From Lachancea kluyveri NRRL Y-12651 (taxonomy: Eukaryota; Ascomycota; Saccharomycetes; Saccharomycetales; Saccharomycetaceae), in the NCBI GenBank assembly GCA_000149225.2, contig CM000694.1:1054001-1118000 (forward strand): a stretch of DNA of 64,000 nucleotides. Direction: 5' to 3'. The stretch's first letter is position 1. Every line of letters begins with the position of its first letter. Positions 20,093 to 33,467 of the stretch are shown here, in pieces. A program made the position numbers and the translations under genes. The notes beneath the pieces are model-generated. The model saw nothing but the letters and a program-made list of their open reading frames with translations. It was not told where the DNA came from and ran no database searches.

Positions 20093-23000
20093 TTAATTAC
20101 TTGAGCTTTCAAAGGATAAATATTCCCTTTTCCCCTTATTAACTGTTTTCTGTAAGATCTTAATTTCAGCCTCTCTTTCCAACAGCCGTTGATAAAGCTC
20201 AGTAATTTTTGCCTCTTTTATTTTTCTAATTGATTTTAGATCAGCAATTTCCTTTTTGCATAAGTCAACTTCAGCTTTATTATTTATCGAAGTTCGTTGT
20301 TCGATTTCCAAGTCCTCTGAAAGTTTGCCAATTGTCAAGTCTTTTTCATACAACGCATCGTGACATTTCTTTACTTCTACTTCTAAAGTATTGTTTTTCT
20401 TTTCTTTTTCCACTAATTGACCACGAAGAGACGAAATTTGTAAATAGTTACTCATGACTTCATCGGAAATGAGTGTTATCATATGATCACGACTTCGAAT
20501 TTTTTCATTCCATTGTTTTTCATCTTTCTCAATTTGTTGAGTTAATGAAAACACTAAGGACTCCAGTTCTACTACTTCAGGCATTTTTTCCTCACAGGCA
20601 GAAGTTTTTCGGATATCAAATTCTCCCGTGCTATTTGACGTCTTCTCATTATCAAAAGTTCCCTTGCTGATATTTATGGAGTCGTCTGTTAAATACCCTT
20701 TATCCACATTGTGCTGGTCATGGATATCCACGTCTTCAATGCTACGAAAATGTTCAATATCTGAAGTACCATTTTCTTTTTGCGTGGGCCTATGTTCTTT
20801 CAAATGAGCTGGTAGAGTTGGCGAGAAAGGGGTATTCTCTCCGGTAGTTGACAAATCAACATCTGCCAAGAACTTTGAGGCCATCTCATAGTTCCAAATT
20901 GCTGTGTTCTTTTGCTGAACAATTTCTAGTATGCCCGAGTCCTTTATTTGATTTTCAAGACCTAATTCTCTATCTGTGATAACAATATCAATCGAGTCAT
21001 CGAAGTAAGGCCATACTGTAGCACCGATAGAACGAAAGGAGTTTTTCAATCTGTTCCTTTGCGCTTGTAATTCGCTTTCAGTTTTTTCGAAGTCATGTTG
21101 AGGATAAATATTATCAAAATATACCCTAGATTTTTTAATGTTCTCTAGCAATTTAGTTGCGTCCGTATCGAAACTCTTCTTGGAAACTGGTTTTTCATAG
21201 AAACGTAGTGCTGTTGTTATTTTTTTAGCTAGCACATTTGGGGAGTGTTCCCCAACTTTTGCGGTACCTGTCAAATAGGTGTCATGATCTAACTTCTCGT
21301 AGACAAGCCTTCCTCCTTTAGCAAGCTGTTGGTAGAAAAGGATTGGACTGAACTCATAATTTTTTAAATTACAGATATCATTGCTTCCAGTAACTTGAGA
21401 ATTTTCGATCAAGGGAACATGTTCTGTGATGCCCTTCTGCACCAAGTTTATAACTGTTGTTTTATTCAACCGATTGATAGTCATAAAATCACGTGTTATT
21501 TCCCGAGCAATTGCATGGTTAGTTTTCCTCAATGATCTACCTATGTCTAAGGAGAGTACTGAAACAGATGAAGTATTGCGAGAGTTTGTGCGATGTCGCA
21601 TTTCTTCAGTATTGTTGGTGAAAGAAGAACAAGTGATTGATTTGGTGGCCAATGTACTTGGAATAATAGACGTACCTGTATGCTTCAGATCATTTCTAAC
21701 ATTAGTCGAAATAGAACTCTGATTAGACAACGATAAAGTTTTTTGATTATCTCTTCCTTCTTCCCTTTTGTTTCCCTCTTCTCCTGCTTCTTCCTCTCCT
21801 TCTCCTTCTCCTTCTTCTCCTTCTTCTGCTTCTGCTTCTTCTTCTACGGCTGAGTCTGCAGAAGTGGTGATCTCCATTTTCATAGATTTCTTCTGAGTTC
21901 CTTGATAATCATTCCGCTTAGAACTTTCTAGAGATGATGGGATTCCGGCATAGCTTTTTTGTAAGCTCTCGAGATGATCGTTAAGCGATTTTGCCTTTTG
22001 TTTTACTGATGTCACTAATTTCTCGTTTTTACTCGAAGTAACATTGATATGAGGTTGGATTTCTTCAAAATATTGCGTCTTTCCATCTATTGACAATTCT
22101 CTGGAACCTAAACAAGTAGATTTATTTGGAGAGAATAAGAGACTTGTCTGTGTTTTCAAACCAGTACTTGGTAAGGGATTCGAAGCGATTTGGTTTGGTG
22201 GGGGTTTTTGGGCGCTCAAATTTTGAGGGGACGGACTCAAACTACTGGAAACTTGTTCAACAGTGTGACGTCCAACTTTTTGGCTCTGTACTTTCCTTGA
22301 ACAAGGCACTCCGGATTTATGAAGGTCAATAATTTCAAAATCTTGTGAAACGGGTTGAGAAGATACGGAGCGAAGAGTTGTTGCACTGGATAATAGATTT
22401 TCTAAATCTTTATGACCAATATTAAGCTTGGATATTGGAGTTTGGACTACTGGTGTTGATTTATCTTTTAGTAGCTGCTGTGTCCGCTGACATGTTTCGT
22501 TCTTTTCTGATAATTTTATCATTTTTATTCTTGATGACGTAACATTTCTATTTTCGATGGCTCTTTTACAACCGTTAGAACTCCCCTCGCTATCGCTAGT
22601 GTTTTTTACGGAAGGAGTTTCCTTTTTACTATCCGATGGTGACAATCCAGTTGGCACAATTTCTCGAAGTAAATGTTTGGACCGCTCCGGCGGGGTTTGG
22701 GCTTCTTCTTTATCATAGACTTTTGAATAGAAGATCGGTTGGTCACTGTTGACCTCAAAATTTGAGTAAATTAGATCAGCTTGTTGTCCCTTAAGTTTTG
22801 ATGTGGGTTTGTTTGAATCTTTGGTTTCTGTTACTTGGACGAAATTTGGTTTTACTTGTTGAATCACCAAATCAAGACCCTCATGGTTGACTTTCTCCTC
22901 TCTGATTTCCCCATTGTTCTTGATTCGTTGCTTTCCGTTAACCTTGTATAGCTTAAAAGTGCTCTTAGAATCACTTTTTATCATTATGGGATTACTGGCG

Positions 23001-25063
23001 TTGATATTTTCTGTTTGTACCCTCAGCAACTCCAAAGATCTGGAGCTTCGTATAGGGCTGTTTTTTTTCACTTGAATTGGAAAAGCATTTCCAGCTGAGT
23101 GGTGATCCGATTTGTGCTTTTCTTTAACCTGAATTCCTGGGAAATTCCCGGACTGTGACTGCTGCATTTCCAATTTTTCTATAACTGGTTCAATAGAATT
23201 TTCTATAGTTGATGATGTTGGGATGTTACAGATCTTAGGATTAGTTTTGGGATCATGTTTTTGAGTCTCTATTGCATTTGGAGAGAAGCACTCTGTGTAG
23301 CTTGATGGCATCTGCACTATGACATTATTCTGCCCACTTTGGTCTGGATTTAAAAGCCCTTGTACTGAAATTTCGCATGAATTTGCCCCTTCATACGTGT
23401 TTGTGGATTCATTTTCTAACGCAAAGCTTCGGGTAGATCCTTCGTCTTGTGAAGTTGATTCCGGAAGAGTAATGGCTTTCTTCGTCACTTTAGTAGAGGA
23501 GAGATTTACTTCTGATCCATTGACAAGAGCTTCTTCCTTATTAATTGCACTTCTTTTTGGATTGGTAAAACTGTTTGAGACATTTAGAAGGTTTTCTATA
23601 TTCGATACGTCTCTAGGTATAACGCTAGTTCTCTCCAGGGGCCTATCTGTCACCTTGTTTGTAGATCTTATCATCTCCGATGACTCTTTTGTTGCTTCTT
23701 CAACATCACCCTCACCATTTCCTACAATGGTTGTACTTTGGATCTGCTTAGTAGCTATATTAACCGTAGACGAAGTTTGCAGATGTAGTGGGATAGTAGT
23801 TTTCTTCGATGTGACGTCGTTTTTCTCGCTAAAGTCACCATTTACTTCTGGACTAACTTGCTTTCTGGTTCCAAGCTTCGAAGTATCTGCAACCAGTTTT
23901 GTAGCAAGTGTAGGAGATGGTGCAGCTTTACCTTCTTGAATTTCGAGAAAATGCTGTTTGTTCCCTCCTGGTATACCGGGACGTGAATGATTCTTACAGT
24001 CCTTTGGATCGACAAAATTTTTTTGGCTTCCATCTTGATCTGTTTTTGGTAGAGTGCTTAATAGAGTGTTGACATCTCCTTTTGAAATGCTTAGCGAAGA
24101 TTTGGGTGAAGAGCTGGGTAAGACGATGGCGTCAACTTTTTGATTAAGATTATTTGCTAAACATGGGGAAGATTTTACATTCCTGTCCACACTAGCACCA
24201 AAAAGTATCTTGTTTATTGACTCCAAGGTGAGAGAGAGTCCCCTTTTCATGGGAGTTACAGCCTTTGCTGCCAAGGAAATCTCTTTTGAAGGGTCAGCTA
24301 GTAACGAATTATTCTCCATGATCTCATTGCATGGTCTTGTGTCGTTATCGGTAGGATTAGACGCCTTACTGTAATTTGTATTGGGAAGTGAAAGTTCACT
24401 TCTTTGAAGCGAAGGTGTACTGCTATTAGAACTTAACTCAAGTAAGTACTGAACTTCCTGATAAAATGTCAGTTGACCCGAATTTTCTTTCGGTAGTACG
24501 TTATCATTTATTGATAAGCTGCTGGACACCAGATTATTTTTAGCTCTTCCTGACTTCTCCTTAAACCTCTTTGAAACTTTTTTATTGGTTTTACTTTGTA
24601 ACAACTTGATTAATCCGTCGCTTTCTCTGTTCGATTTAAAGGTATTTTTATTTTGTTTTTTTAAAATAGCCGGTTCCTTGAATCTGTTCGTTGAAAAGTT
24701 CCCATGCTCTTCATTTTTCCCTAATTCTTCTAATTTTATAATATGCAAACGTTCTGACCCCAATAAGGGTTTTTTATTTAAAGACTCAGTTTTATCGTCA
24801 TCTTTCGAATGGTGTGTGAATAACGCTTCTTTTCCCAATGCATTACTTTTCTTCGCCGTATTACTCGTACGAGGTTTTTTGTTCACTGGGTTCAAACTGT
24901 TTGCAGGTTTTACACTCCTGTCGTTCGGCGTTAATTGGGTTGGCTTTTTAGATCTATACAACATTACTCTTGTCGGGGAAATGCTCCTTCCTAGTGCTTC
25001 GTTATTTTTGTTGGCACTTCCAGAGGGTTTTACGTGAGTTTCAAACCTTCTAGGAGTGGACAT
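20093..25063 (-). CDS. SIR4: Sir4, silent-chromatin scaffold (unusually long)
   Basis: 1656 residues (S. cerevisiae Sir4, YDR227W, 1358). Sir4 holds the Sir2/Sir3 silencing complex together at telomeres and silent mating loci. The first ~1200 residues are Ser/Asn/Lys-rich and low in complexity, with an acidic Glu/Gly tract near 1073-1102. A globular segment follows at about 1236-1410 (FYQQLAKGGRLVYEKL ... IGATVWPYFDDSIDIVITD); its last part reads like a BRCT-type strand-helix unit and probably corresponds to the Sir4 H-BRCT domain. Residues ~1494-1650 form the C-terminal coiled coil (LVFSLTQQIEKDEKQW, LYQRLLEREAEIKILQ) that in S. cerevisiae binds Sir3, Rap1 and Ku. The assignment rests on synteny with PCF11 and ADK1 plus this layout, since Sir4 evolves very fast. 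Confidence 0.85.
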   Translation of the reverse strand: MSTPRRFETHVKPSGSANKNNEALGRSISPTRVMLYRSKKPTQLTPNDRSVKPANSLNPVNKKPRTSNTAKKSNALGKEALFTHHSKDDDKTESLNKKPLLGSERLHIIKLEELGKNEEHGNFSTNRFKEPAILKKQNKNTFKSNRESDGLIKLLQSKTNKKVSKRFKEKSGRAKNNLVSSSLSINDNVLPKENSGQLTFYQEVQYLLELSSNSSTPSLQRSELSLPNTNYSKASNPTDNDTRPCNEIMENNSLLADPSKEISLAAKAVTPMKRGLSLTLESINKILFGASVDRNVKSSPCLANNLNQKVDAIVLPSSSPKSSLSISKGDVNTLLSTLPKTDQDGSQKNFVDPKDCKNHSRPGIPGGNKQHFLEIQEGKAAPSPTLATKLVADTSKLGTRKQVSPEVNGDFSEKNDVTSKKTTIPLHLQTSSTVNIATKQIQSTTIVGNGEGDVEEATKESSEMIRSTNKVTDRPLERTSVIPRDVSNIENLLNVSNSFTNPKRSAINKEEALVNGSEVNLSSTKVTKKAITLPESTSQDEGSTRSFALENESTNTYEGANSCEISVQGLLNPDQSGQNNVIVQMPSSYTECFSPNAIETQKHDPKTNPKICNIPTSSTIENSIEPVIEKLEMQQSQSGNFPGIQVKEKHKSDHHSAGNAFPIQVKKNSPIRSSRSLELLRVQTENINASNPIMIKSDSKSTFKLYKVNGKQRIKNNGEIREEKVNHEGLDLVIQQVKPNFVQVTETKDSNKPTSKLKGQQADLIYSNFEVNSDQPIFYSKVYDKEEAQTPPERSKHLLREIVPTGLSPSDSKKETPSVKNTSDSEGSSNGCKRAIENRNVTSSRIKMIKLSEKNETCQRTQQLLKDKSTPVVQTPISKLNIGHKDLENLLSSATTLRSVSSQPVSQDFEIIDLHKSGVPCSRKVQSQKVGRHTVEQVSSSLSPSPQNLSAQKPPPNQIASNPLPSTGLKTQTSLLFSPNKSTCLGSRELSIDGKTQYFEEIQPHINVTSSKNEKLVTSVKQKAKSLNDHLESLQKSYAGIPSSLESSKRNDYQGTQKKSMKMEITTSADSAVEEEAEAEEGEEGEGEGEEEAGEEGNKREEGRDNQKTLSLSNQSSISTNVRNDLKHTGTSIIPSTLATKSITCSSFTNNTEEMRHRTNSRNTSSVSVLSLDIGRSLRKTNHAIAREITRDFMTINRLNKTTVINLVQKGITEHVPLIENSQVTGSNDICNLKNYEFSPILFYQQLAKGGRLVYEKLDHDTYLTGTAKVGEHSPNVLAKKITTALRFYEKPVSKKSFDTDATKLLENIKKSRVYFDNIYPQHDFEKTESELQAQRNRLKNSFRSIGATVWPYFDDSIDIVITDRELGLENQIKDSGILEIVQQKNTAIWNYEMASKFLADVDLSTTGENTPFSPTLPAHLKEHRPTQKENGTSDIEHFRSIEDVDIHDQHNVDKGYLTDDSINISKGTFDNEKTSNSTGEFDIRKTSACEEKMPEVVELESLVFSLTQQIEKDEKQWNEKIRSRDHMITLISDEVMSNYLQISSLRGQLVEKEKKNNTLEVEVKKCHDALYEKDLTIGKLSEDLEIEQRTSINNKAEVDLCKKEIADLKSIRKIKEAKITELYQRLLEREAEIKILQKTVNKGKREYLSFESSSN

Positions 25064-25677
25064 TGTTTAACTTCTCACCACCTATTGAATGCAGTATGCC
25101 TTACGTTTCAATGAAGACCTTATCCACCATGTATACCTGGATTCTGCCACCCATTGATACATCTTGTTTTTTCCCTAAGCGCGTACTATGTGATTTCCAA
25201 TTTCATGTACTATGATCATGTGACCTGGATCTGTCCCCCTCATTCTTTAATTACTCTGAAATAATAATGAAAAATAAACAAAAATGTTTCTAATTTCTAA
25301 GGCCAATTTGAACTAGGAAATAAAGCAGGTGAATTCCATGTATATATGTACGTACAAATGTATTTTATCTACAATCCCAAGCTTATCTTAATCTCACAAG
25401 TCATTGAACGCTGTAGCAGATTAAAGTAACTGCGAAAGTAGCTTAGTCCTGTGCTTTATTTAACCTAAAAATGATATTCTAGAATTAATCTAATTCTCGT
25501 TATGAAAGACAGATGAGCAAGTGCAGCGACCAAATTACTCGAATTTTGCTTTGTATGGCAAAAGCATATTTGGTTGAAGTTTGTTTGTTTTTTGTTTTTT
25601 TTTTTGTTTTTTTTTTGCTACGTAGAGGATCATACTTATAAAACGTTAACGACATGGAATAGAACCCGTTAGTGCGT
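25064..25677. other. Intergenic region SIR4 promoter/ADK1 3' end
   Basis: 614 bases between two minus-strand genes. Contains a catgtg box at 25218-25223 (atcatgtg, a CDEI/Cbf1-like variant) and long T runs at 25588-25617 near the ADK1 3' end. No ORF or RNA gene seen. Confidence 0.5.
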
Positions 25678-28784
<3,107 letters not shown>

Positions 28785-29483
28785 ATGGTTTTTGGATTGA
28801 ACAAGAAGCAGCACAAAGTACCAGATCTATCTCGTTACGACTATTATTACAAGGGGAAACAAGACCTTGACGAAGATGCTCGACTGTCATCTGCTGCGGC
28901 CTTTGCTGCTAGTGCTAGTGGCAGAAGTACTTCAATGATAAACACTCCTAGACCGGTCCAGAGCACCAAAAATAATCCAAGTACTGGTTATAGAACTTAT
29001 AGTGTAAGAAGTCAAAGTAATGTTAGACCAGTGACTGCTCCAGGTTACAGTAAGCGTTCTTCCAACATAAACCGTTTCAACTCTTTTAGCGGTGCATATA
29101 AAAACGCAAAAAAAACACATTCGATTAGGAGCAACTCTAGAACAAATTCGCTCGCAAGCTCTCCTGGCTCAATTGTTGTGAAAACTACAGAGGTAAAGGA
29201 TTTGGTGGGTAGAACCCAATCTATTACTACAAAGACGGTGAAAAGAGTCAATGGGTATGAATATGTGGAAACAACGACAAAAACGACTTCATTAGATGAC
29301 AACAATGAATACCACTTCAATGAATTTACCAGCGATTTTATTCATGCTGAAGAAGAAGTACCGGGAGAAAGTACTATTGTTCCCACGGAACAATCAAGGA
29401 GTTCCCATCCTTACAGAACATACAAGGAGCAATTGACCACCATTCCAGACAATACTGGTAGGATAGAAGAAGCTGATGATGAC

Positions 29484-29527
<44 letters not shown>

Positions 29528-30836
29528 GGCAAATTTTAGTGATGCTCTGGACTATGTTCCCCGGCAACAAAAACTACCCAAAAGTTCTGCCTCAGTTCGT
29601 CGTTCTCTGAAAAACTCGGCACGAGAGGCTCCAAAGAGAACACAGCTAACAGAGCAGGAAATGTATGCAAAAGCATTAGAAATTGCCCAAAGGAAAGTTT
29701 ACGGCCCGGCTGACGCGAGAACTAGTACAGTGAACAAAGACGATCATACAAGTACCATGTCTCACAGGTTGTCTGTTCGTAACAATCATCCTGTTTCAGG
29801 TACGGCTCCTCCTCCAAAATACAACAATACTAAAAGAAGCTCTGTTGTCAGAAGTATGTCTAATAGGCTATCACTGAACAAAGCAAGGCCAACTCCGCCT
29901 TTCGAACCGCCCTCAGAATCAATAAAGAACGATGCCAATGTTAAGCCACATCGCATGACTGATGAGGAAATACATGCTAAAGCGTTGGAAATTGCAAGGA
30001 AAAAGTATACACCACAAGATGATAGTCGTATGAACGTAGTGGCGCCAGTCCAGACAGCAATACAAGAAGAGCCTGCAAACAACAATGTGCTGGAACATAT
30101 TGCTCCTGAAAAACAGAGAAAAGCAGGCCCCAGTGCTGGTAGTCCTGAGTCTGTACCATTGGGTGGTGTGAATCACTCTCCGGCAGCAAAGTCGAAGGTC
30201 AAGTCATTTTTTGGAAAGGTGGTTCAGTTCAGCCAGGATAATTATGGATATCAACCAAAGAAAAACAACAAACAAGAGCCTGAATATAAACCATCTGAAG
30301 TCCACAAGTCAGCACAGGATGTAGACCGCCAACCAGAGTATCCTTTCAACAAGGTTCAGAACGACTCGTTGGCCACTCCGCATGAATCTCCTGTTTCCGA
30401 TACACCTATCGCTGCCACGATTCCTATGTCTGCACCTACAGTGGTTGAACAAGTAGAAGTTGAACAAGCAGTCGCTGGACATAAAGTCGCTGGACAAGAA
30501 GCCGCTGTTTTTGAAGATGTACCTTTACCTGTTGGTTTTCAAGAAGCGCAAGAAAACACTTCTATTTCATCTTTTCAAAGGACAAGCAACATTTCACTAC
30601 AACATTCTACATCAGATTCTTTAAAAAGTGGTAAAAAAGTAGGAAATTCTTCTAGACTCAGCTTTAAAAACACGCTGCGGAATGAATCTGTACTGGTGAA
30701 ACCTCCATCACAGCAAGTGACCGAGAATAATCCTTCTCCTTCACAATTACAACATAAAGTTGATGAGGTAGCACCTAAGGTGCACACACACAAGAAAAAA
30801 AGCAATTTTATAGCAAAGTTGTTTAAACGTTCGTAA
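28785..30836 (+). CDS. Seg1/Seg2-like eisosome organiser (probable)
   Basis: 683 residues, mostly disordered. Features that recall the eisosome proteins Seg1 (YMR086W) and Seg2 (YKL105C): an N-terminal ASAAAF-type Ala/Ser stretch, YRTYSVRSQS, then the block VKTTEVKDLVGRTQSITTK followed by VKRVNGYEYVETTTKTTS (about 128-170); two copies of a helical motif, LTEQEMYAKALEIAQRKVY (about 290) and MTDEEIHAKALEIARKKYT (about 390); and a basic C-terminus KKKSNFIAKLFKRS that could bind membrane. Residues 231-247 are 17 consecutive Asp. Seg proteins organise Pil1-based furrows of the plasma membrane. The family call is from memory of these motifs and is not certain. S. cerevisiae has no such gene between ADK1 and HTA1. 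Confidence 0.6.
29475..29525 (+). repeat. (GAT)n microsatellite encoding 17 Asp
   Basis: Seventeen in-frame GAT codons, with one early GAC interruption, inside the Seg-like gene. Length polymorphism between strains is likely. Confidence 0.95.
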
Positions 30837-30977
30837 AGATTTTTGTAACATTAACGGTTATAGTTTAATATTCATTTTTTTTTCTTGAAACTAATATACA
30901 GAAAACCCTAAACCCATGTGTAGTACAATATAAAACAGAAAGATAAAATTAAGAGAATGACGAGAATCTCATATAGT

Positions 30978-31373
30978 TTACAACTCTTGGGAAGCTTTGG
31001 TAGCCTTACCGGATTTCTTTGGCAACAAGTTTTGGTGGATGTTTGGCAAAACACCACCTTGAGCGATGGTAACGTTACCCAATAGCTTGTTCAATTCATC
31101 ATCATTTCTGATAGCTAATTGCAAGTGACGAGGAATAATTCTGGTCTTCTTGTTGTCTCTAGCGGCGTTACCAGCCAATTCTAGAATTTCAGCAGCCAAA
31201 TATTCCAGGACAGCAGTCAAATAAACTGGAGCACCAGAACCAATTCTTTGAGCGTAGTTACCTCTTCTCAACAATCTGTGGACTCTACCGACTGGGAAAG
31301 TCAAACCAGCCTTGGCAGATCTAGATTGAGAAGCCTTAGCAGTAGAACCAGCTTTACCACCTTTACCAGACAT
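30978..31373 (-). CDS. HTA1: Histone H2A
   Basis: 131 residues (S. cerevisiae H2A, 132). Core nucleosome histone with the fold [15 protein letters not shown] ... [20 protein letters not shown] ... [21 protein letters not shown], and the C-terminal SQEL motif whose Ser is phosphorylated by Mec1/Tel1 at DNA breaks (the yeast gamma-H2A). It is divergently paired with H2B across 648 bases, the arrangement of HTA1-HTB1 (YDR225W/YDR224C). S. cerevisiae has a second pair, HTA2-HTB2; the symbol here follows synteny. The Seg-like gene converges on it, with only 141 bases between. Confidence 0.98.
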   Translation of the reverse strand: MSGKGGKAGSTAKASQSRSAKAGLTFPVGRVHRLLRRGNYAQRIGSGAPVYLTAVLEYLAAEILELAGNAARDNKKTRIIPRHLQLAIRNDDELNKLLGNVTIAQGGVLPNIHQNLLPKKSGKATKASQEL

Positions 31374-32021
31374 TTTTTATATTTGTGATTTTTTAGTTAA
31401 TTGATATTGAGATGAATTTCTTGAGAAAGGAAACAGTAAATCCAGCAACAATCAAAAGTAACTTTTCTTCCAAAGGAAACAAAATCCTACCGTTTATATA
31501 CTTTTTTTCTAACGATTCCTCTTTTGGCGGTACCCATTCACGCAACGCCCCTTATTCCGTGCTGTTTGTATTCCGGAGCTCTTTCAACTCTGCAACTATT
31601 CAAATGGCGTTTCTGCTGTATTGCCACCCTTAGAAAGACTCGGAGTCTCGTATTACTTGTCCACCCTCCCGTTCTAGCACTTTCGCAGTGTGTGCGAAAA
31701 AACTGGAACGCTGTGAACGTGCTAATTTACACCGCGAGGATCTCATATTTCAAGGAATCAAGCGATTGCGCTTAACTATGGTGGCGCGCCGTGGTTGCCG
31801 TAAGTGGAAATTTCTAAATGTATTTCCCGCTGCGTGCTGAGTTTTACGCAGAACCCACGGAACTTTTCAGCACGGGTGTTTTTTCAACGCTGCAACTTTC
31901 CCCCCCATCGAAAAAGGTATATAAAGGGTAAAGTTGCTCAAGCAGGGAGCTTCTTAATTCTTTGGGTCTTATTATTCACCTATCACATTCAACCAACTAA
32001 CTCATTACATTAATATCTACA
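31374..32021. promoter_or_regulatory. Bidirectional histone H2A/H2B promoter
   Basis: 648 bases between the two histone ATGs. TATA boxes: tttatata at 31493-31500 (reads TATATAAA toward H2A, about 120 bases from its ATG) and tatataaa at 31918-31925 (toward H2B, about 97 bases). At 31694-31709, gcgaaaaaactggaac differs at one position from the S. cerevisiae histone UAS GCGAAAAANTNNGAAC bound by Spt10. The region is GC-richer around 31780-31800 (ggtggcgcgccgtgg). Cell-cycle control is inferred from family knowledge. Confidence 0.75.
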
Positions 32022-32420
32022 ATGTCCGCCAAAGCCGAGAAGAAACCTGCCTCTAAAGCTCCAGCTGAAAAGAAGCCAGCCGCTAAGAAGACCTCCACCG
32101 GTGTTGATGGCGGTAAGAGAAGAACTAAGGCTAGAAAGGAGACTTACTCTTCCTACATTTACAAGGTTTTGAAGCAAACTCATCCAGACACTGGTATCTC
32201 CCAAAAGTCCATGTCTATTTTAAACTCTTTCGTTAACGATATCTTTGAAAGAATCGCCACCGAAGCTTCCAAGTTGGCCGCTTATAACAAGAAATCCACC
32301 ATTTCTGCTAGAGAAATTCAAACTGCCGTTAGATTGATTTTGCCAGGTGAATTGGCTAAGCACGCTGTTTCTGAAGGTACTAGAGCCGTCACCAAATACT
32401 CCTCTTCTACTCAAGCTTAG
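32022..32420 (+). CDS. HTB1: Histone H2B
   Basis: 132 residues (S. cerevisiae H2B, 131). Basic N-terminal tail with repeated KKPA/KKT units, then [60 protein letters not shown] and the C-terminal [11 protein letters not shown], where the Lys in VTKYS is the Bre1/Rad6 ubiquitination site (K123 in S. cerevisiae). Codon usage is strongly biased, as expected for an abundant protein. Divergent partner of H2A. Confidence 0.98.
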   Translation: MSAKAEKKPASKAPAEKKPAAKKTSTGVDGGKRRTKARKETYSSYIYKVLKQTHPDTGISQKSMSILNSFVNDIFERIATEASKLAAYNKKSTISAREIQTAVRLILPGELAKHAVSEGTRAVTKYSSSTQA

Positions 32421-33467
32421 AGGAATAAAGTACTTTAACGAAAGTTTGTAATATTTTTTTTATGGGTATACGTTGTATAATAGCATAAAATCTTAAGGGT
32501 TAATAATCGTTCAAACATGCAGATTTGTTTCGTCTCTTTTTGGAAAACGACTGTTCCATTGAACCCGCTTCGAATCGGTGGCTTATGTGTGTTAGATCAA
32601 TGGAGGGCATCCAGCTCGTTAGTTTGGTTTCTTCTGTAGGCTTCCAATTCTAACTGTTTTTCAAATTGAAAAAAAAAAAAGTTTATATTACTTTGTTCAT
32701 ACTTACAAATATGCAATCGTTTGGTTTTTGGATTAAGTCTGAAAATCGCTGTGCAGCTCCTGTATCGATATTTTAAATCGTGGATCTGTAGAATATGTTT
32801 TAATTTCTTTCAATTACCAGATTGAATTTCAAGTTGATACTTGCTCTTCTCAATTGTTTTTGTTATTTTCATTCTCTGTCGTTTTTACTTGTTTTTGTCG
32901 CGCTACCTTTAAAGCCACACTTGACATAAAAATATAAACAGAAAAAAAAATTAGATAGTAAAATATTGCTTCCAATTTTTCCATGTATTATCGAGTAAGC
33001 TTCCAAATATCTTATATAACTGCCACGCATTTTGTCTCCCCGCCTGTCTGCCCAGAACAATTATTTCTTTTCGACCAATCAGCCGCGAGCTTTTGTGTTG
33101 CTGACGTTACAAGCTTAGTAATTATGCATTCTCTCATTTGTCGTGCCACACGGCTTCTGCTTTCCGCCTGGAGATCTCAAAAGGAGGGTTTTTGCGCTGC
33201 AGAGAGGTACAAAATGTATAAAAGGATTTTCTGGATCCAGCCCCCCTCCCTCATCGTTCCTCTTAACAAGCTTATGTGTAACCAAACTTTTAATATTCTA
33301 GCAACATCTTGAAAAGTCGAAACGGTTTGCAACGCTTCAAAGAACTTTATCTGGGTGAAACTTAATTCCGATATATTGAAGATTTAATAGGGGTAGGCAA
33401 AAAAAAGGATTGCTCCTCGACTGGTAAACAACTAAATCAAGACGCATAACAAACAACACAGAGAATA
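32421..33467. other. Intergenic region HTB1 3' end to CCC1
   Basis: 1047 bases. The first ~60 bases are AT-rich 3'-end sequence of H2B. The rest is the long promoter of CCC1, with T- and A-rich blocks (for example the A12 at 32668-32679) and a tataaaag at 33217-33224. Two open frames at 32869-33060 (-) and 32983-33312 (+) overlap each other and lack motifs, so I do not call them. No tRNA. Confidence 0.5.

Noticed and set aside
21426-21722. 98-codon plus-strand frame inside SIR4 and other long antisense frames (for example in the PCF11, IFH1 and ADR1 loci)
   Set aside because: Shadow frames of the real coding strand.
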